From the NCBI RefSeq assembly GCF_028389875.1, contig NC_084675.1:19182412-19246411 (forward strand): a stretch of DNA of 64,000 bases, given 5' to 3'. The stretch is from Rhea pennata. Taxonomy: Eukaryota; Chordata; Aves; Rheiformes; Rheidae. The position numbers and the translations under genes are program-made. Shown in pieces: positions 51,601-63,077 of the stretch (the stretch's first letter is position 1; every line of letters starts with the position of its first letter). The notes under the pieces are model-generated. The model had not been told where the DNA came from. It saw only the letters and a program-made list of their open reading frames with translations, and made no database searches.

Positions 51601-52154
51601 TTTTTTCTTTTTTTTGCATTTAAGTCCAATTTTCAAAACAGTTGAGAGCAAGGAAACCAACAGCTCCCTGAAAGCTCTAACCTCAGGGCTCGTCTACATG
51701 AGGAACTTTGGCTACAGGAAAAATACTGGTGTAAGTGAATTAAAATAAACCAAATTATGGCTGCATTTGCTCTGAGGGAGTGAATCCACTCAGACTTGCC
51801 ATCTGCTTTAACTCATTTGTTCTATAAATTCATAACACTGTATTGTTCCAGTTAGTCTTCTGGGGTATTGCTGGAGAAACAGAGATTAAATCTGCTTAAA
51901 AAATATGACTTACACTAATGTCTACATAGAGATGTTCCACCTAACTTTAGTCTGTTTTAAAACAGTTCCAGGTAACTTTAATCTGTTTTAGAACTGATAC
52001 AATGAAATGTATATAAACACATAATATGTAACCTCTAATTTTGGATTGATAATGGTTTATAGAAAGTAATGTTGAAAGGACTCCTGATGGAATTAAATGG
52101 GATAGAATTGGTCAGTGACCTGGAAAGAGATCTGATATTTAGGGAATTGCTCAG
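45601..52154. other. Sequence between the two duplicated segments, no recognised gene
   Basis: Contains a small CpG-rich patch at about 46125..46215, a pyrimidine tract at 49829..49861, and a 31-base tandem duplication at 51934..51995. The minus-strand open frame at 51032..51532 (166 codons) has no recognisable features and is within chance length for this much DNA. Confidence 0.45.
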
Positions 52155-53280
52155 ATTTAACTAAATGGATTTAACGTCACACCTTTAAGTGAACTGTTTC
52201 AACACTTTTTATGTGTGCCCACTCAGGCTCCTAGGTAATTTGTAATCCTTCAAAACAAATAAGAAAATTCATGCAATTCCTTAAGAAGAGGAATATATAT
52301 ACATACATGTATACAAAAAGAAAAAAAAAAAAAGAAAAAAAGCTCCAGGATGTGATTTTAGTTACTTAGTTTGTTTACTCCTTTGGTTTCTCATCCTACT
52401 TTACTCTCTCCCTCCCCCCCCCAAATTTTCTTGATGAAAGATGTTTCAGCACTGCTCCTGGCAGAGTAACTGCATGGAAGAGCTGCTGTAATTGGGAGCA
52501 TCTGTCACGGTCCCGGCGCACGAAGGCCTGGGCTGGAGCGACGGGTCTGTATAAACCTGGCGCCGACCCCGCACAGCCCAAACTCTCTCCCCCTGCAGAG
52601 GTGCATGGCCAGGCAAGCTGCCCTTGGTGCTACGGGCCAGCCTACGCTAGCTCTAACCCAGGACTGATGTGCCTCCAGTTAAGAAGGGGATATCCTTTCG
52701 TCTACCTGCTGTTAATCTAGCACAGATGTAGTTGCATTAATAAGGTTCCTGGTTAATCCCTTTTTAGGATTAGCAAGGATTACCAGCATCACTCTAACAG
52801 TATTTTTCTAAAGTCAGGGACAAAACTTCTAAAACTGCCTTGGTTGTTTTGTTTTCATGTTGCTGCTACTCATTAAGCAAAGTGCATCTGAATGGGACGG
52901 GTTCAGAATGGAGCCATTTCTGCTTCAAAGTTTTTAAAGAGAGGGCTATGTTGCTTTAACTGATCAACAGAATTCAAAGGGAAGTTAGGACTTTTTATTC
53001 TGTGGCTGGCACAGAAGATGAAAGGAGTTTGACCTCAAGAGAACCAACAGAGCTCCCCTGGCAGCTCCGCAGAGAAGTAAAATGCTTGTCCAGAAGCATT
53101 ATTGCTCATTTTGGTTCATTCTAATGAAAACTGAAAAGAAAAGCTCTTCAAAATTGAAACAATGCCAATATCAGCATGTAATATATTAGAACATCCAAGA
53201 TGTTGGAATTAAGGCAGGTGGACAGGCAGTATAATTCACGTGAAAGTAGTAGGGACAGAACCAGAAGATGCCTTGATTTG
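52155..53280 (+). repeat. Copy B of a diverged ~1.1 kb direct duplication
   Basis: Same order of blocks as copy A: TAACTAAATGGATTTAACGTCA near 52158, CTTTGGTTTCTC at 52381, the core at 52430..52555, TCTGCTTC then GAATTCAAAGGGA at 52919-52982, GTTTGACCTC near 53027, ACATCCAAGATGTTGG near 53191, and GACAGAACCAGAAGATGCC near 53251. An A-rich insertion (52315..52341) and a poly-C run distinguish it from copy A. Confidence 0.75.
52430..52555. other. Well-preserved core of duplicated segment, copy B
   Basis: Partner of 44721..44846, 91 percent identical without gaps, compared with much weaker similarity on both sides. In this copy the core ends in TCTGTATAAA at 52546..52555. The contrast between core and flanks is the reason to suspect constraint. 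Confidence 0.7.
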
Positions 53281-56200
53281 TTACGTAGCCCCTGCCCAAA
53301 CAGTGCGGGTGCTTCTAGCAGAGCCGTGCCAGACGAGACATCTCTAGACCAGGCTGTGCTCCAACTTGCCAGGGAAACCAGGCACTTGGAGCCTTTAAAA
53401 AAGCTGCTGACGTCAAGCTAGGCTCCTAAAACATCCCAGTATTGCAATTATTTTCTGTCTAGTGGTTCCTATAGCCTGCACTCGGCAGTCACTTCTGGGT
53501 AAAGACTAGTGGTCCGATGAGCAGCCTTATTCTGAGGCTTTTCACAGTCTAATTAATAAAAGGAATCAGCAAAAGACCTTCCCTTGTGGACCTGGATGCA
53601 TCTTCAGAGTAAAGTCAGGTAAGACTGGCTTGATCCTGCCAATCCCCATTCTCCTCCCCTCTTGCAAAAACAGGGGATTTAGAGAAGTTGTCTGGATGGT
53701 CACAACAAGCTATGATTTCCATATCAAGGACATACCTAAGGATTTAAAACAAAGATCATTTTACCATTGAAGCTAAGGAGAAATCAAGTTGTAGAAAGAC
53801 TATTTATGGTTGGCAAATATGTGGGCAAGCATGCTCAGGGGCTCCTTTTAAGAGATTTCCAGCCCATCTTCCTCTTACTGGTATAAGTAACTCATAAGGT
53901 ACTAAGCTGTGCCCCTCTCTGCTACAAGTTGCTTGGCATCTGCAGTTGAGAGCTGCAGGACCTCATGGGCCCCATGAGATGCTCTGCCCGGCACTGCCTT
54001 GTCCCTGGTCTGGCTTGCTGAAATCCCTGAGCCATCAGCCAAAGCTGGTTCAGACCTTCTGTCCAAAGCTGACAGTTTGCTCTGCTCATTGCCTCGGAGT
54101 TCCCCTTTTACCATCCTGGCTCTATTGAACTGCTTCACAGCCATCTCTGTCCCATTTCTGCTCCTCTAGGCACTTCGCAGTGGCTTTCGTTGGGTTTCTT
54201 CTCTGTTTGCCACTAGTAGCTACCTCCCCTTCATTTCAGCTCTGCTTGTGGCTTTCAGTGTGCTTGAATTCAGCTCCTCTTGCTGCATTATGACTCCTTC
54301 GAAGCTGGTGTTGGCTTCAGGTGTGATCTCTAAAAAAAGAAGGCCCCAGTAGTGTCTTTCCTGCATTATCCTGCCCAGGGTTCATTTACTCTAATGCTTT
54401 CTGCTGTTGCAATGACTCCTTATCCAAAGAGTTTTGAATTCATCTTCCCATTTGCACATTAGCTGAAGAGAGAAAAACAGAATCTTATTTCCCTGGATGC
54501 AAAGCCTCCTTGAAGCTAGTGGGAGCACCTTTCCTTGCTCCATCACAGACATGGAGAAGGCCTTGGCCCCTGGATTGTTTCTCTTGCTCACCAAGAGATG
54601 CCAGCAAAGAGCCTTATTTCCTCACACTTAGCTCTGCAACAGGGTGTATCAGGAGCCTTCAGTTTCGCACAGCACAGCAGCTAACTGATTTTTCTTGAAA
54701 AAAACCCTGCTTTTGACATATTTCTCGACAAGACCTAGAATATGGAATGAATAAGGGTGGAATACATCTAATGATACAAATAATGACCTCTGGTGGAGAC
54801 AAACGAGTTTTAAGGAAGCCTCCCCAGTAATAACAGCGGTGAGTTTTCTGATTAAAAAAATCCCGTATGTGTGAACACAGGAATGTGGCCTATAATGTTA
54901 AAATTGTCACATACCAAAGGCTGAATACAACAGAGAAATCACAGTTTAGGAAATAAGGAGTGTAAACATGAGTTGGCCTTGAAGAAATTTATGCTATAAA
55001 AATCTTTTAAAGCAAGCGAAGTAGACAAGCTGCTTGTATAAACATTCTTGGGGTCAAAAACCTGTGCAATAGACTGAAATTACAGTAGGAACACGACGAC
55101 CAGATTAAAAGGTTTCGTGAGAAGTATTGCAGGGCAAGAAACGAGGACAGGCTTGTCCCGGACAAGCCGTGTACGACGTCATCGATGGTTTTTCAGGGCA
55201 TTTGGCGACGTAAAGCTGCGGGGAGGTGTGCAGTAGAGTGGTGGCCAAACCGATGCGCCAGTTAACCCCCACACCTGTGCACATAACCGATGAGGGTGCC
55301 TATGCGTTTTGCTGCATGCCTCCGCTGGAGGGATTTTTCATGTCAAAGCACTCAGTTAACAGGCCTTGGCTGACCCCAGCAGGGTGCTGTGGCCGCCCGT
55401 GCACGCTCACTCACGCACACCCACACGCCAAAGCTTCAACGTCGCCAAGTTTTGCCTTGCCTCAGCCTCGCAACGCCCGCAAAAGCTCAGCCAGCGCCGC
55501 GACCCAGGCTTGCTCTGCCTTCCCACCTCAAGGAACCCTGTATCAGGCTGGCATTTGAATATTCTCCCGATCACTAATAAATTCCTTAAAAGGATTTTAA
55601 AGCAAGCTCGCTGGAGTACCAGGGGATCGTACTGGCTCAGTAGGGCCCAAGCCAGCAAAATCACACTGATACCTAGTGATCATAAATAGTTCATGGAAGT
55701 GCTACAAGCAAAAAAACCCAAAGCATTTATTGTTAAAGTGCATTTTAAACACATAATGCACAAAATCAGATCATTAACCAACTCCAGGGAATGAAGTGGA
55801 GTACAAATGGATGTATACGCTGTGAATTAACCTGTCGTAGTGATGACAGAGCGCGAAGCGCTGGCACTGGGGAAGGGTTGTGGGTAGGTTACTGCAGGGA
55901 TCTTTAGCTACATCTGTATTATTTCTGACTATTTCAGTAGAATTTGCTGGTGGTACTAAATTAGAGCACATTCATATGAAAGGACCTAGACGTTTTTGAG
56001 CCTGGGAATAGAACTAATAAAATGATGTGTAGCTTTGAAAAGTACGTGCTAGTCCCCAGGGAGAAAAAAGCAAAATGAAACCTCTTCAGTGATAGGAATA
56101 TTCAGTACTGCAGTAACTCTTACTGAGCACTGGACCAACACTAAAGAGAAAAACAAATAAAGGTAGAATAGCAATTGGACATAAAACAGCCAAACTACAA

Positions 56201-57080
56201 TTCAGGTTTGCATCTTGAATCAAAATAGGATTTAGGTCTGCATTCAGTAGAACTGGAAACTCACTGAAGATCGACTTAGACAGTTTAGATCAACTGACTG
56301 AATGTTTTCTATTTTAAATTCCTGATTGACCTTATTATTATTATTATTAAGAATGGTTTCGAATGTTTAATAAGCAGCCTGACTCAAGGCCTCCAGGTCC
56401 TTTAATCAGGACCAGGTCAAATGGAGCTTAAATGCTGCTGTCCTCTGAAGTACCCTGCAGCACCTCTCAACCTAGGCTGAAGCCTTGGGTATATGTGAAC
56501 TGCCACCGAGAAAATGGTTAGAAGTGTTTTCCCTGAAGGGACTCAGGCAGGCCACTGTCTATTCATGTCCTCATTGTGCAAAGTGATGAAAACCAAATCA
56601 GTTCACTTAGCTGGAATAACAACCGTGAGTGATAAGTGACGCACTTGTTGGTGAATTGATTTTGCAGTTTCAGACTGGGTATCTTCGTGGCTGTATAAAT
56701 ATGCAGTCAAATTTTCTTCTGATGAAACATTCAGGGGACCATTTGATAAAAGTTGAGCTTTTAGCTCAACTTTATTAGCTTCCAGCCAATTTCGGAGGCT
56801 TTCCCTTGAGTCTCTCGCAGCCGTGCAGGGTTAGTCTCTCAATTACCAGCTGAAGGCAGAATATACATTCACCCCATCTGATTCATTTCAGACGCCACTG
56901 GAGAATACGACTTGGAAATATGCGTACGGGAGAGACGTATTCAGACACATCAGATACCATAGCTGCTTTTGATGGCTGTAAGTTATAACAATAGAGAAGG
57001 AGATTATTAAAGATTAGTAGTCCAAATTAACCGTCGGATTTCTATGATTAGGTAACTGGTTTTCTAGATGGAACAAATGT
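53281..57080. other. Intergenic sequence without a recognised gene
   Basis: Holds a perfect CRE palindrome TGACGTCA at 53408..53415, a CpG-containing stretch at 55140..55520 with another GACGTCA, an (ATT)n patch near 56333..56350 and an 11-bp hairpin at 56749..56773. No coding gene or recognised transposon. Confidence 0.45.
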
Positions 57081-57370
57081 GTCCTGGGATTTCAACAGGG
57101 CTTTTGATACATTACTATTTGGAAAGCTGTTGGTTAAACTGGCAAAGGCAGCAATTAGAAGAATATTTGCAAAGTGGGTGAGAATCTGGCAAAAACAGCA
57201 CTGAGAAGATTTGAAAGAAATTTGCAGAGGAGGTCCTGGTGATTACTTTTGGATAGGTTGCTTAACGTTCTCATTAGTATAAAAAGTAGGAGCAGACTGA
57301 TAGAGTTTGTTGGTGGCACGGAGCTAAGTCATGCCAGGAGAAATGCAGGAGACCTTTTCTTTGGGAAGGA
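57080..57370 (+). mobile_element. Decayed CR1-like LINE fragment (reverse-transcriptase region)
   Basis: Translation from 57088 reads DFNRAFDTLLFGKLLVKL, matching the family motif DFSKAFDTV-H--L--KL of CR1 reverse transcriptase. About 200 bases later (57303..57326) EFVGGTEL takes the place of the catalytic FADDTKL, with both aspartates lost. Stop codons and frame changes lie between. The two motifs have the right order and roughly the right spacing, so this is an old, inactive CR1-type fragment; the subfamily cannot be assigned by eye. Confidence 0.6.
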
Positions 57371-59160
57371 AGAGGGAAGGGGACGGAGCAGACTGCTGCC
57401 TCTCGGCACCGTCCTCGTTCCTCTCATTGCAGCGTCTGAGCCAGCACCACAACGGGCCTTTCGGGTGCTGTGCAGCTGAGCCCTGCTCCTTTCTTCGTGA
57501 CAGATCTGCTTTAAATAGGGGAGCCCAGGGGCCCTGACGCAGGGAACAGAGGAGAGGGGCCTCCAGTCACGGGAGGTTACTTTCCAAGGACTATTTCACC
57601 AGAGTTTCTCACTGCAGTTCCTGTTAAATAAAGGTTTTGCAAAGTCTGGTGATAACTTCCAGCGCAACAGCTATGCTGCTCCTTCTAGAAACCTCAGCAT
57701 CCCCTTGAAAGGAAGTGCTGAACCGGATAGAGCATTAATTTGCAACACTGTGATTAGGGAAAAAAAAGTACAGTTGCCACTGCACGGACATTAGCTATCT
57801 TTTAATTTATGCAACAAAAATGTACAAGGTTGATGTCATTTTAATCAAGTTCATCTCCCTAAAGAGAAGGCCATTCACAAGTTCAGATGATCAAGGATCA
57901 AACTGGTCCTTGTCGGAGAAAAAAAAATTATAGACATCAGCCCTGGAGCAACATAGACCTGGAGCTGATTTCTGGGAAAGAACTGTTCCTTGCATGGCTT
58001 GATTCCTGGAAGAGAGTGATATTCAGTAACCTCAGAATATTTCTAAAGAAAGACTCAGTTAGTTCCCAGCCAAACAATATAGAAGTGGATGTGATCCGAG
58101 ATGACACTGGCTAGGACAATTTACCTTGTTAATAGTAAATAGATTTTTTTTCCTCTGTTGTCCAGAATACAATTTGACACATTGACCATATATAGAATCT
58201 GCCTCACAACTTTCGGTTCTTTCTAAACACCTACAGGGCCACGTTGTCTCTTTCCATCCACCCTAGTGCACAGAAGTACACAAGACTGTCAGCTACATAA
58301 GAAAGTGCGATTTCTCACAGCTACATCTGCTTCCTGGCATAGCCTCCTGTTTCAGGTGTGAATAATTTCTTTCTTTCTTTCTTTTTTTTTCTTTTTTTTT
58401 TCTATAGAGCTATATGTTGCCCATTGCCTGTTTGCTTTGCTCTCAGGTTTGTTTTTCTGGGCACCAGATGACCATGCATGGGCAGGTGGACAAGCCATGT
58501 GAAAAGTCATTTTATGCTTCCACGATTTAAAAAATCATAGCGGTGTCCTCAGTGACTGCTGCATTGCTCCTCAGTGCAGTGGCAGAAGAGCAAAGAGATT
58601 CGGAGTCCAGGTTGCCACAGTAACCCTTGCTCTACCGCCTTGTGTTTTTCCATCAGGAAAATCTTTCACTCCACCAACACCCAGCTGCATGTAGGTGACA
58701 TACCCGGAGCAAATCTATGGGGTGACTGTTGGTTGCCGAGGATCGATGAAGAGGAGCATTGCAGGAGCATTTTCACGTTTCTGAGTCTTCCTACAACTTC
58801 CAGACCCTCCCTGACACATCCAGAAGAAGGGTAAGCCTGGTGGGGAGGGGGCACTTTGCACCCAGCGATCGCTCCGGTTTCTCTTCCCTCCTTGTACTGC
58901 TGAATGGGGTGGAGGGAATATGTTGTCATCTCCAATGTATATTATTCCTGTGCTTGCTGCACTATAATGAATATTTGTTGTCTGAAGGCTTAGTTGTTTT
59001 TTTTTTTCTTTTCTGTCACTGTAACTCTCTGTTTTTTATTCTTCACCGAGATGAAAAGTTTCCCTCCCACCTACCTCCAGGAAAAAAAAAGCAAAATCTA
59101 AGTAGAGGGAATGACAGGACTCGTGTAAATGCTTTCTCGCTTTGCATGTTTCTAGCCTGA
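57371..59160. other. Intergenic sequence without a recognised gene
   Basis: Mixed composition with a T-rich (TTTC)n tract at about 58368..58402 and a T run near 58997. Open frames are short and not protein-like. Confidence 0.45.
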
Positions 59161-59164
59161 GTCA

Positions 59165-59249
59165 GGGCTGATCCAAATTCCCACTGAAGTCAATGGGAAC
59201 CTTTTCACCAAAACAACCATTTTATTTTGGAGGCGCTTGGAGCAGGCCC
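59165..59249. mobile_element. Small palindromic ancient transposon-like element
   Basis: The left end GGGCTGATCCAAA and the inverted right end (GGGCCTGCTCCAA when complemented) form imperfect terminal inverted repeats around CCCACTGAAGTCAATGGGA, itself partly palindromic. The motif 'GGGCCTGATCCAAA...CCATTGAAGTCAATGG' recurs widely in bird, crocodile and turtle DNA, as I recall, and behaves like an old non-autonomous DNA element. Family name not assigned. Confidence 0.45.
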
Positions 59250-60520
59250 AAAGCCAGGCGAGTGGAAGCAGCATCGCTCTGTGACCTGCAGGGGAATTAT
59301 GGCAATTTAACCCTGCTTCCAAGGATGCACCCTGGAGGTTTCATGACCAGAAAGTAAAGACCAACTGCTAATGAGTGGTTATCGCTCTGCTGCTGCATTT
59401 AGGCACATGCACACAGATTTTTTTTTTTCCTGAGCTAATATGGATGAGCGTGTGTGTCTAATTTCTCTTATATAAATTATATCTCTACATAGAGAATGTA
59501 AGATTTATAAAGCCAAGTTATTTTCTTTTTAGGCAAATTAAGGAATATTTTCCTTTGAGACGCTTTTCATCTTGCTTTATATCCCAGTCCCAAAAGTGTT
59601 TTATTAAGTACTTCGCTACTATCCCAAATGTGAGCTCACCAGAGGAATTTTAGAGGGCTAAATGAACTTTCATTTTTTTCCCCACAGTATGCGCAGCATG
59701 CACATATGCCTCTCCTTTAGTCAATACACCTGTTGATTACCTGGGAATATTTTCTTTCGAAAATTCCTTGTTAGTCATTTTCTTTGTGTGTGATATGTAG
59801 ATTTGGACACCTAGTCATTTATGGACCCAGTAGTGACAGAGACTGTTGACTTCCACATCTTGTTTGTGTGTGTAGGTCACATATAAATTGGTAGAAGTTT
59901 GTGTGCCGAGGTCACAAGATATTTTATATATTTATCAATCAAAATTATGGATATTTTTTCAGCTGAAAGAGAAATTATTGGCTGATTAATTTTAAAAGAC
60001 TATCCCACGTCAAGTTTTGCAACAAGCTCAACATAGCATCTTTATTTTCAAAGGAGGCCTTACCAAAAGGGGCTTGCTCATGGGCACGGCTGCGGAGGCC
60101 CCGTTGGCCTGGCCGCACGTGCGTAAGGCACATTTAGCACCGGTTCCTGTGTGAGGAAAAGGCCCTGGTGGGCTTCTGACCACTGGCTCTCGCCGCACAG
60201 CTGGAAACGAAGCTGTCTCGGGGTCCAGTGGGCAATGCGGGTGCCCAGTTACATCTTATACCTCTTATACCATCATACTTCCCGTAGGCAACTATCATGT
60301 AATGTGACTGTAACTAATAACTGCTTCATCCTGGGAGTATTTATCGTCACAAAAATCCAGTAAAAAGGAGTAAACCCAATTTCTAGACGAGACGTTGAAA
60401 TGAAGACAGAGATGATTAAAGCCCTGGGTCTTCAAGGGGGATATATTGCATATTGATTTTAGAAGGTGCTGGAATATTTTTTGAGGATGAGGATGCAAAA
60501 TGGTCAGGAATGGAGAGCAG
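59250..60520. other. Intergenic sequence without a recognised gene
   Basis: AT-rich apart from a small CpG-containing stretch at 60080..60130. No gene, RNA or transposon recognised. Confidence 0.45.
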
Positions 60521-60524
60521 GGGT

Positions 60525-60770
60525 GGGAGCGAGGGGCAGCGCTTGTGCAGGCACTTCTTGCAGAGCCAAAGCTGCAAGGGCAGCTGCAGAGCCGGCTGCC
60601 GTTCCTCATCCTTCCTCTGCCGAGCCGTGCGCCCCGAGACCAGGGCTCCGACGCGCAGCTCCCTTTGGCGAGGAGGAGCCGGCTGTCCTCGCTGCCCGCT
60701 CGCGCAGTTCCGCGTTGCCCGCAGCTCTCGCGTGGTGCCCACCGCCGGGCAAAGGCCCACCTAGGTCAGA
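60525..60770. promoter_or_regulatory. CpG-rich patch, unassigned
   Basis: A 250-base GC- and CpG-rich island in AT-rich DNA. It keeps long open frames on both strands, as GC-rich DNA tends to do. About 100 bases after it lies an acceptor-like site (TATTTTGCTTACAG, ending 60866) followed by a 130-143 base segment with two donor options (60995/60996 and 61009/61010). This would fit a promoter with nearby noncoding exons, but nothing confirms transcription. Confidence 0.3.
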
Positions 60771-60866
60771 GTCCTAGGAGAGACTCTGCAAGCACGGTTA
60801 GGCCAGTCCCTAATATTAAATACCAATGTGGCAGAACAAACGTGTTGTTTTTTATTTTGCTTACAG

Positions 60867-61009
60867 GTTTAGTACCCTGGAGGAGACCAGTGTTAACTGC
60901 TGATCAACCTGTCTGGAACTGGACCATCTACAAAGAAAGACCAGAGGAGTCTGTGCCAAGGCCCTTGTGGAGGAACCCAGTGATCAACAGAAAAAGTACG
61001 TGAGCCCAA
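60867..61009 (+). other. Candidate exon (splice-site evidence only)
   Basis: Flanked by a T-rich tract and TTACAG at 60861..60866, and by donors AAAAA|GTACGT (60995) or CCCAA|GTAAGA (61009). One frame is open through most of it but the product is unlike any protein I know. Could be a noncoding exon or coincidence. Confidence 0.2.
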
Positions 61010-62400
61010 GTAAGACGTCATCTCTGTCCACAGCAGGTAGTGGGGACCAAAGAGCTGCTGGAAAAGTCGGAGGTACCCAAAATGTTAAAGAGTTATTTGA
61101 CCATGGCAGGATTGGGCAGTGAAAGATCAGATACAGAAAGCTCCCACACTGTTGACCAGTGTGCTTGTTGCTCCTCCACTGGGCCTTTCTCTGCCTACCA
61201 GAACAAGTAAGCAGTCCTGGGCTCACCTTTCTTGATCTCCTGTCTTCTTCCTCCTTGTCAGAACCCTCAGCCACCTCTCCTCTCCACACGCCAGCAGGGA
61301 ATGGAAAGGTGAAGTTGTAGCTGTTGCTGCTAAGGTAGTACAAAGTCTAACCAGCTGCTTGTTAGCCAGGTGGCAAGAACAGATGAAGTTACCTGCTGCT
61401 GGAAGTGAGCCACGTTGAAGGGAACAGTGCGAGTGCCTGAGCTGCAGTCTGGAGAACCTCCTCCTCAATATTTCCATAGTTTGACAGTGATGCTGGTAGC
61501 TCAAAGAGAGGTGGACCATGAGATGGAGATGAAAATAGCGCATTTAGGGTTTGATGACTGCTTGTGAAGTGAAGGACAACTTCCGCTTCCTAATACATGT
61601 CCCACAGTCTCCTGCTGGGGTGGCAGAAGCACGAGAAAGTATAGGCTGTCCTCCCAGTGCTGTGACCGCACCTTGACGAGTGGTCATGGCCTGCTGTTCC
61701 TCACTGCAGAAGTCATGATACATGGGAAAATAAAAGCTGGATGTATGAATGTATTTTTCATCAAAGCAGTTCCATAGAACGTTTTTGCTTCAAACCTTCC
61801 GCTAGATAAATCCATTCAGGTAGAAAAGCCAATTGTTCCCCTTGTAATGGGATTTAAATGAATTATGACCACTTATATTTAAAAGATTTATGTTGAAACC
61901 CTCAGGACTGAAAGGCCCAGAAGGCCAAAGCTATCTCCTAGGCCTGTGTTACTATACTTTGTGCTGGCTTGTGTGAAAACCTCATATTGATACTGGATAT
62001 AGATAAGCCAAGTACATAATTTTTGACTTTCACCAGCCCTCAGAAATATTTCTCGGATAGTAAAGTCACTAAAATTGAGAATTGGTCTCTTCCTCACTGA
62101 AAAAAATCCCAAGAAATGTCCAGCATAGTAATCCCCAGGCAAAAGTTGGCCACACAGTCCCACAGTCATCCTTTAGCAAGCGGAGGGGAAGCAAGGACCA
62201 CAAGACCTGCACGTGATGGATGTGTTAGACAGCCATTGCAAAGGGATGTAAGACAGCTGCAGCTGGTGTGTATAATTATGCAGAGAAGCCAACGAATATA
62301 AAGCATGAGAAAGTTCTACCATTATGAGTATGTTTATAGGCTACGAATATTATTTACCACTTTCACTTGCATTACAGCAGCTTTTCTCTATTATTTTTCC
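61010..62400. other. Intergenic or intronic sequence without a recognised gene
   Basis: No gene, RNA or transposon recognised. It precedes the CpG-rich island at 62410. Confidence 0.4.
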
Positions 62401-62409
62401 TCTGTTTCC

Positions 62410-62645
62410 TCTGCTGGGGTGGGCGCTACCCAGCCGCGCTGCTGGCAGCTCGCCGAACCCAGCCGCAGCGACCTGGCCCCGGGCGCAAACACGAACGGTT
62501 CAGCGTTTCGGCAGAGCTCCCGGGGCCGGACCGGCCCTCGCGGTACCTTTGCCACGGATCGGGAGCAGTGAGCTTTGCCCAGGGCGGGCGCCGAGCCGCG
62601 CTCTCGGAGCCGGGCGCTCCGCGGGCGTAGTGCCGTCAGCAAGAT
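62410..62645. promoter_or_regulatory. CpG island, unassigned
   Basis: A dense CpG block with sharp boundaries, bordered on the right by T-rich and TA-rich sequence. No start codon with a family-typical protein follows on either strand. Likely promoter-type sequence belonging with the next island at 63.4 kb. Confidence 0.4.
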
Positions 62646-62761
62646 CCGTCCCTGTGGGGTTTTTTATTTTTATTTATTTTTTTTTCAGCAAAGGATGATT
62701 CCGTACGGCCTCCAGTTTCAGTCTGCAGAGCTGAAATGCCTACGGTGTCATTGTGGCAGTG

Positions 62762-62815
62762 GCACATATATATATTATACACAGCGGGCATATATATTAT
62801 ATATATGTATATATG
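62762..62815. repeat. TA-rich low-complexity tract
   Basis: Interrupted TATATA runs next to the CpG island at 62.4-62.6 kb. Confidence 0.9.
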
Positions 62816-63028
62816 AGAATGAATGAGACTTAGCTCGGGAAAATGCAGGCAAAATGTTCGGAGAGAAAACCAGGATGAAACACCCTGAAAGCACGGTGAG
62901 CCCTTTGTGTTAGTGCTTCATATTCATTACTGCTTTGCAAATCTTATCTTCAACACCGTGGCATCCTTGGGTGCTAATTTTGGGCAAAGATCAAAGAAGA
63001 CACGCTGTTGTCTCACTTCTCTCTTTCT

Positions 63029-63077
63029 CTCACTTTTTTTTTCTTTCTCTCTCCTTTTTTTTTTTTTTTTTTTTTTT
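63029..63077. repeat. Pyrimidine tract ending in T23
   Basis: CTTT/CTCT sequence followed by 23 T residues, upstream of the candidate right-end exon. Confidence 0.93.

Noticed and set aside
60500-61003. 167-codon + strand open frame
   Set aside because: Runs across a CpG-rich patch and a good acceptor site; composition explains its length, and the product is not protein-like.
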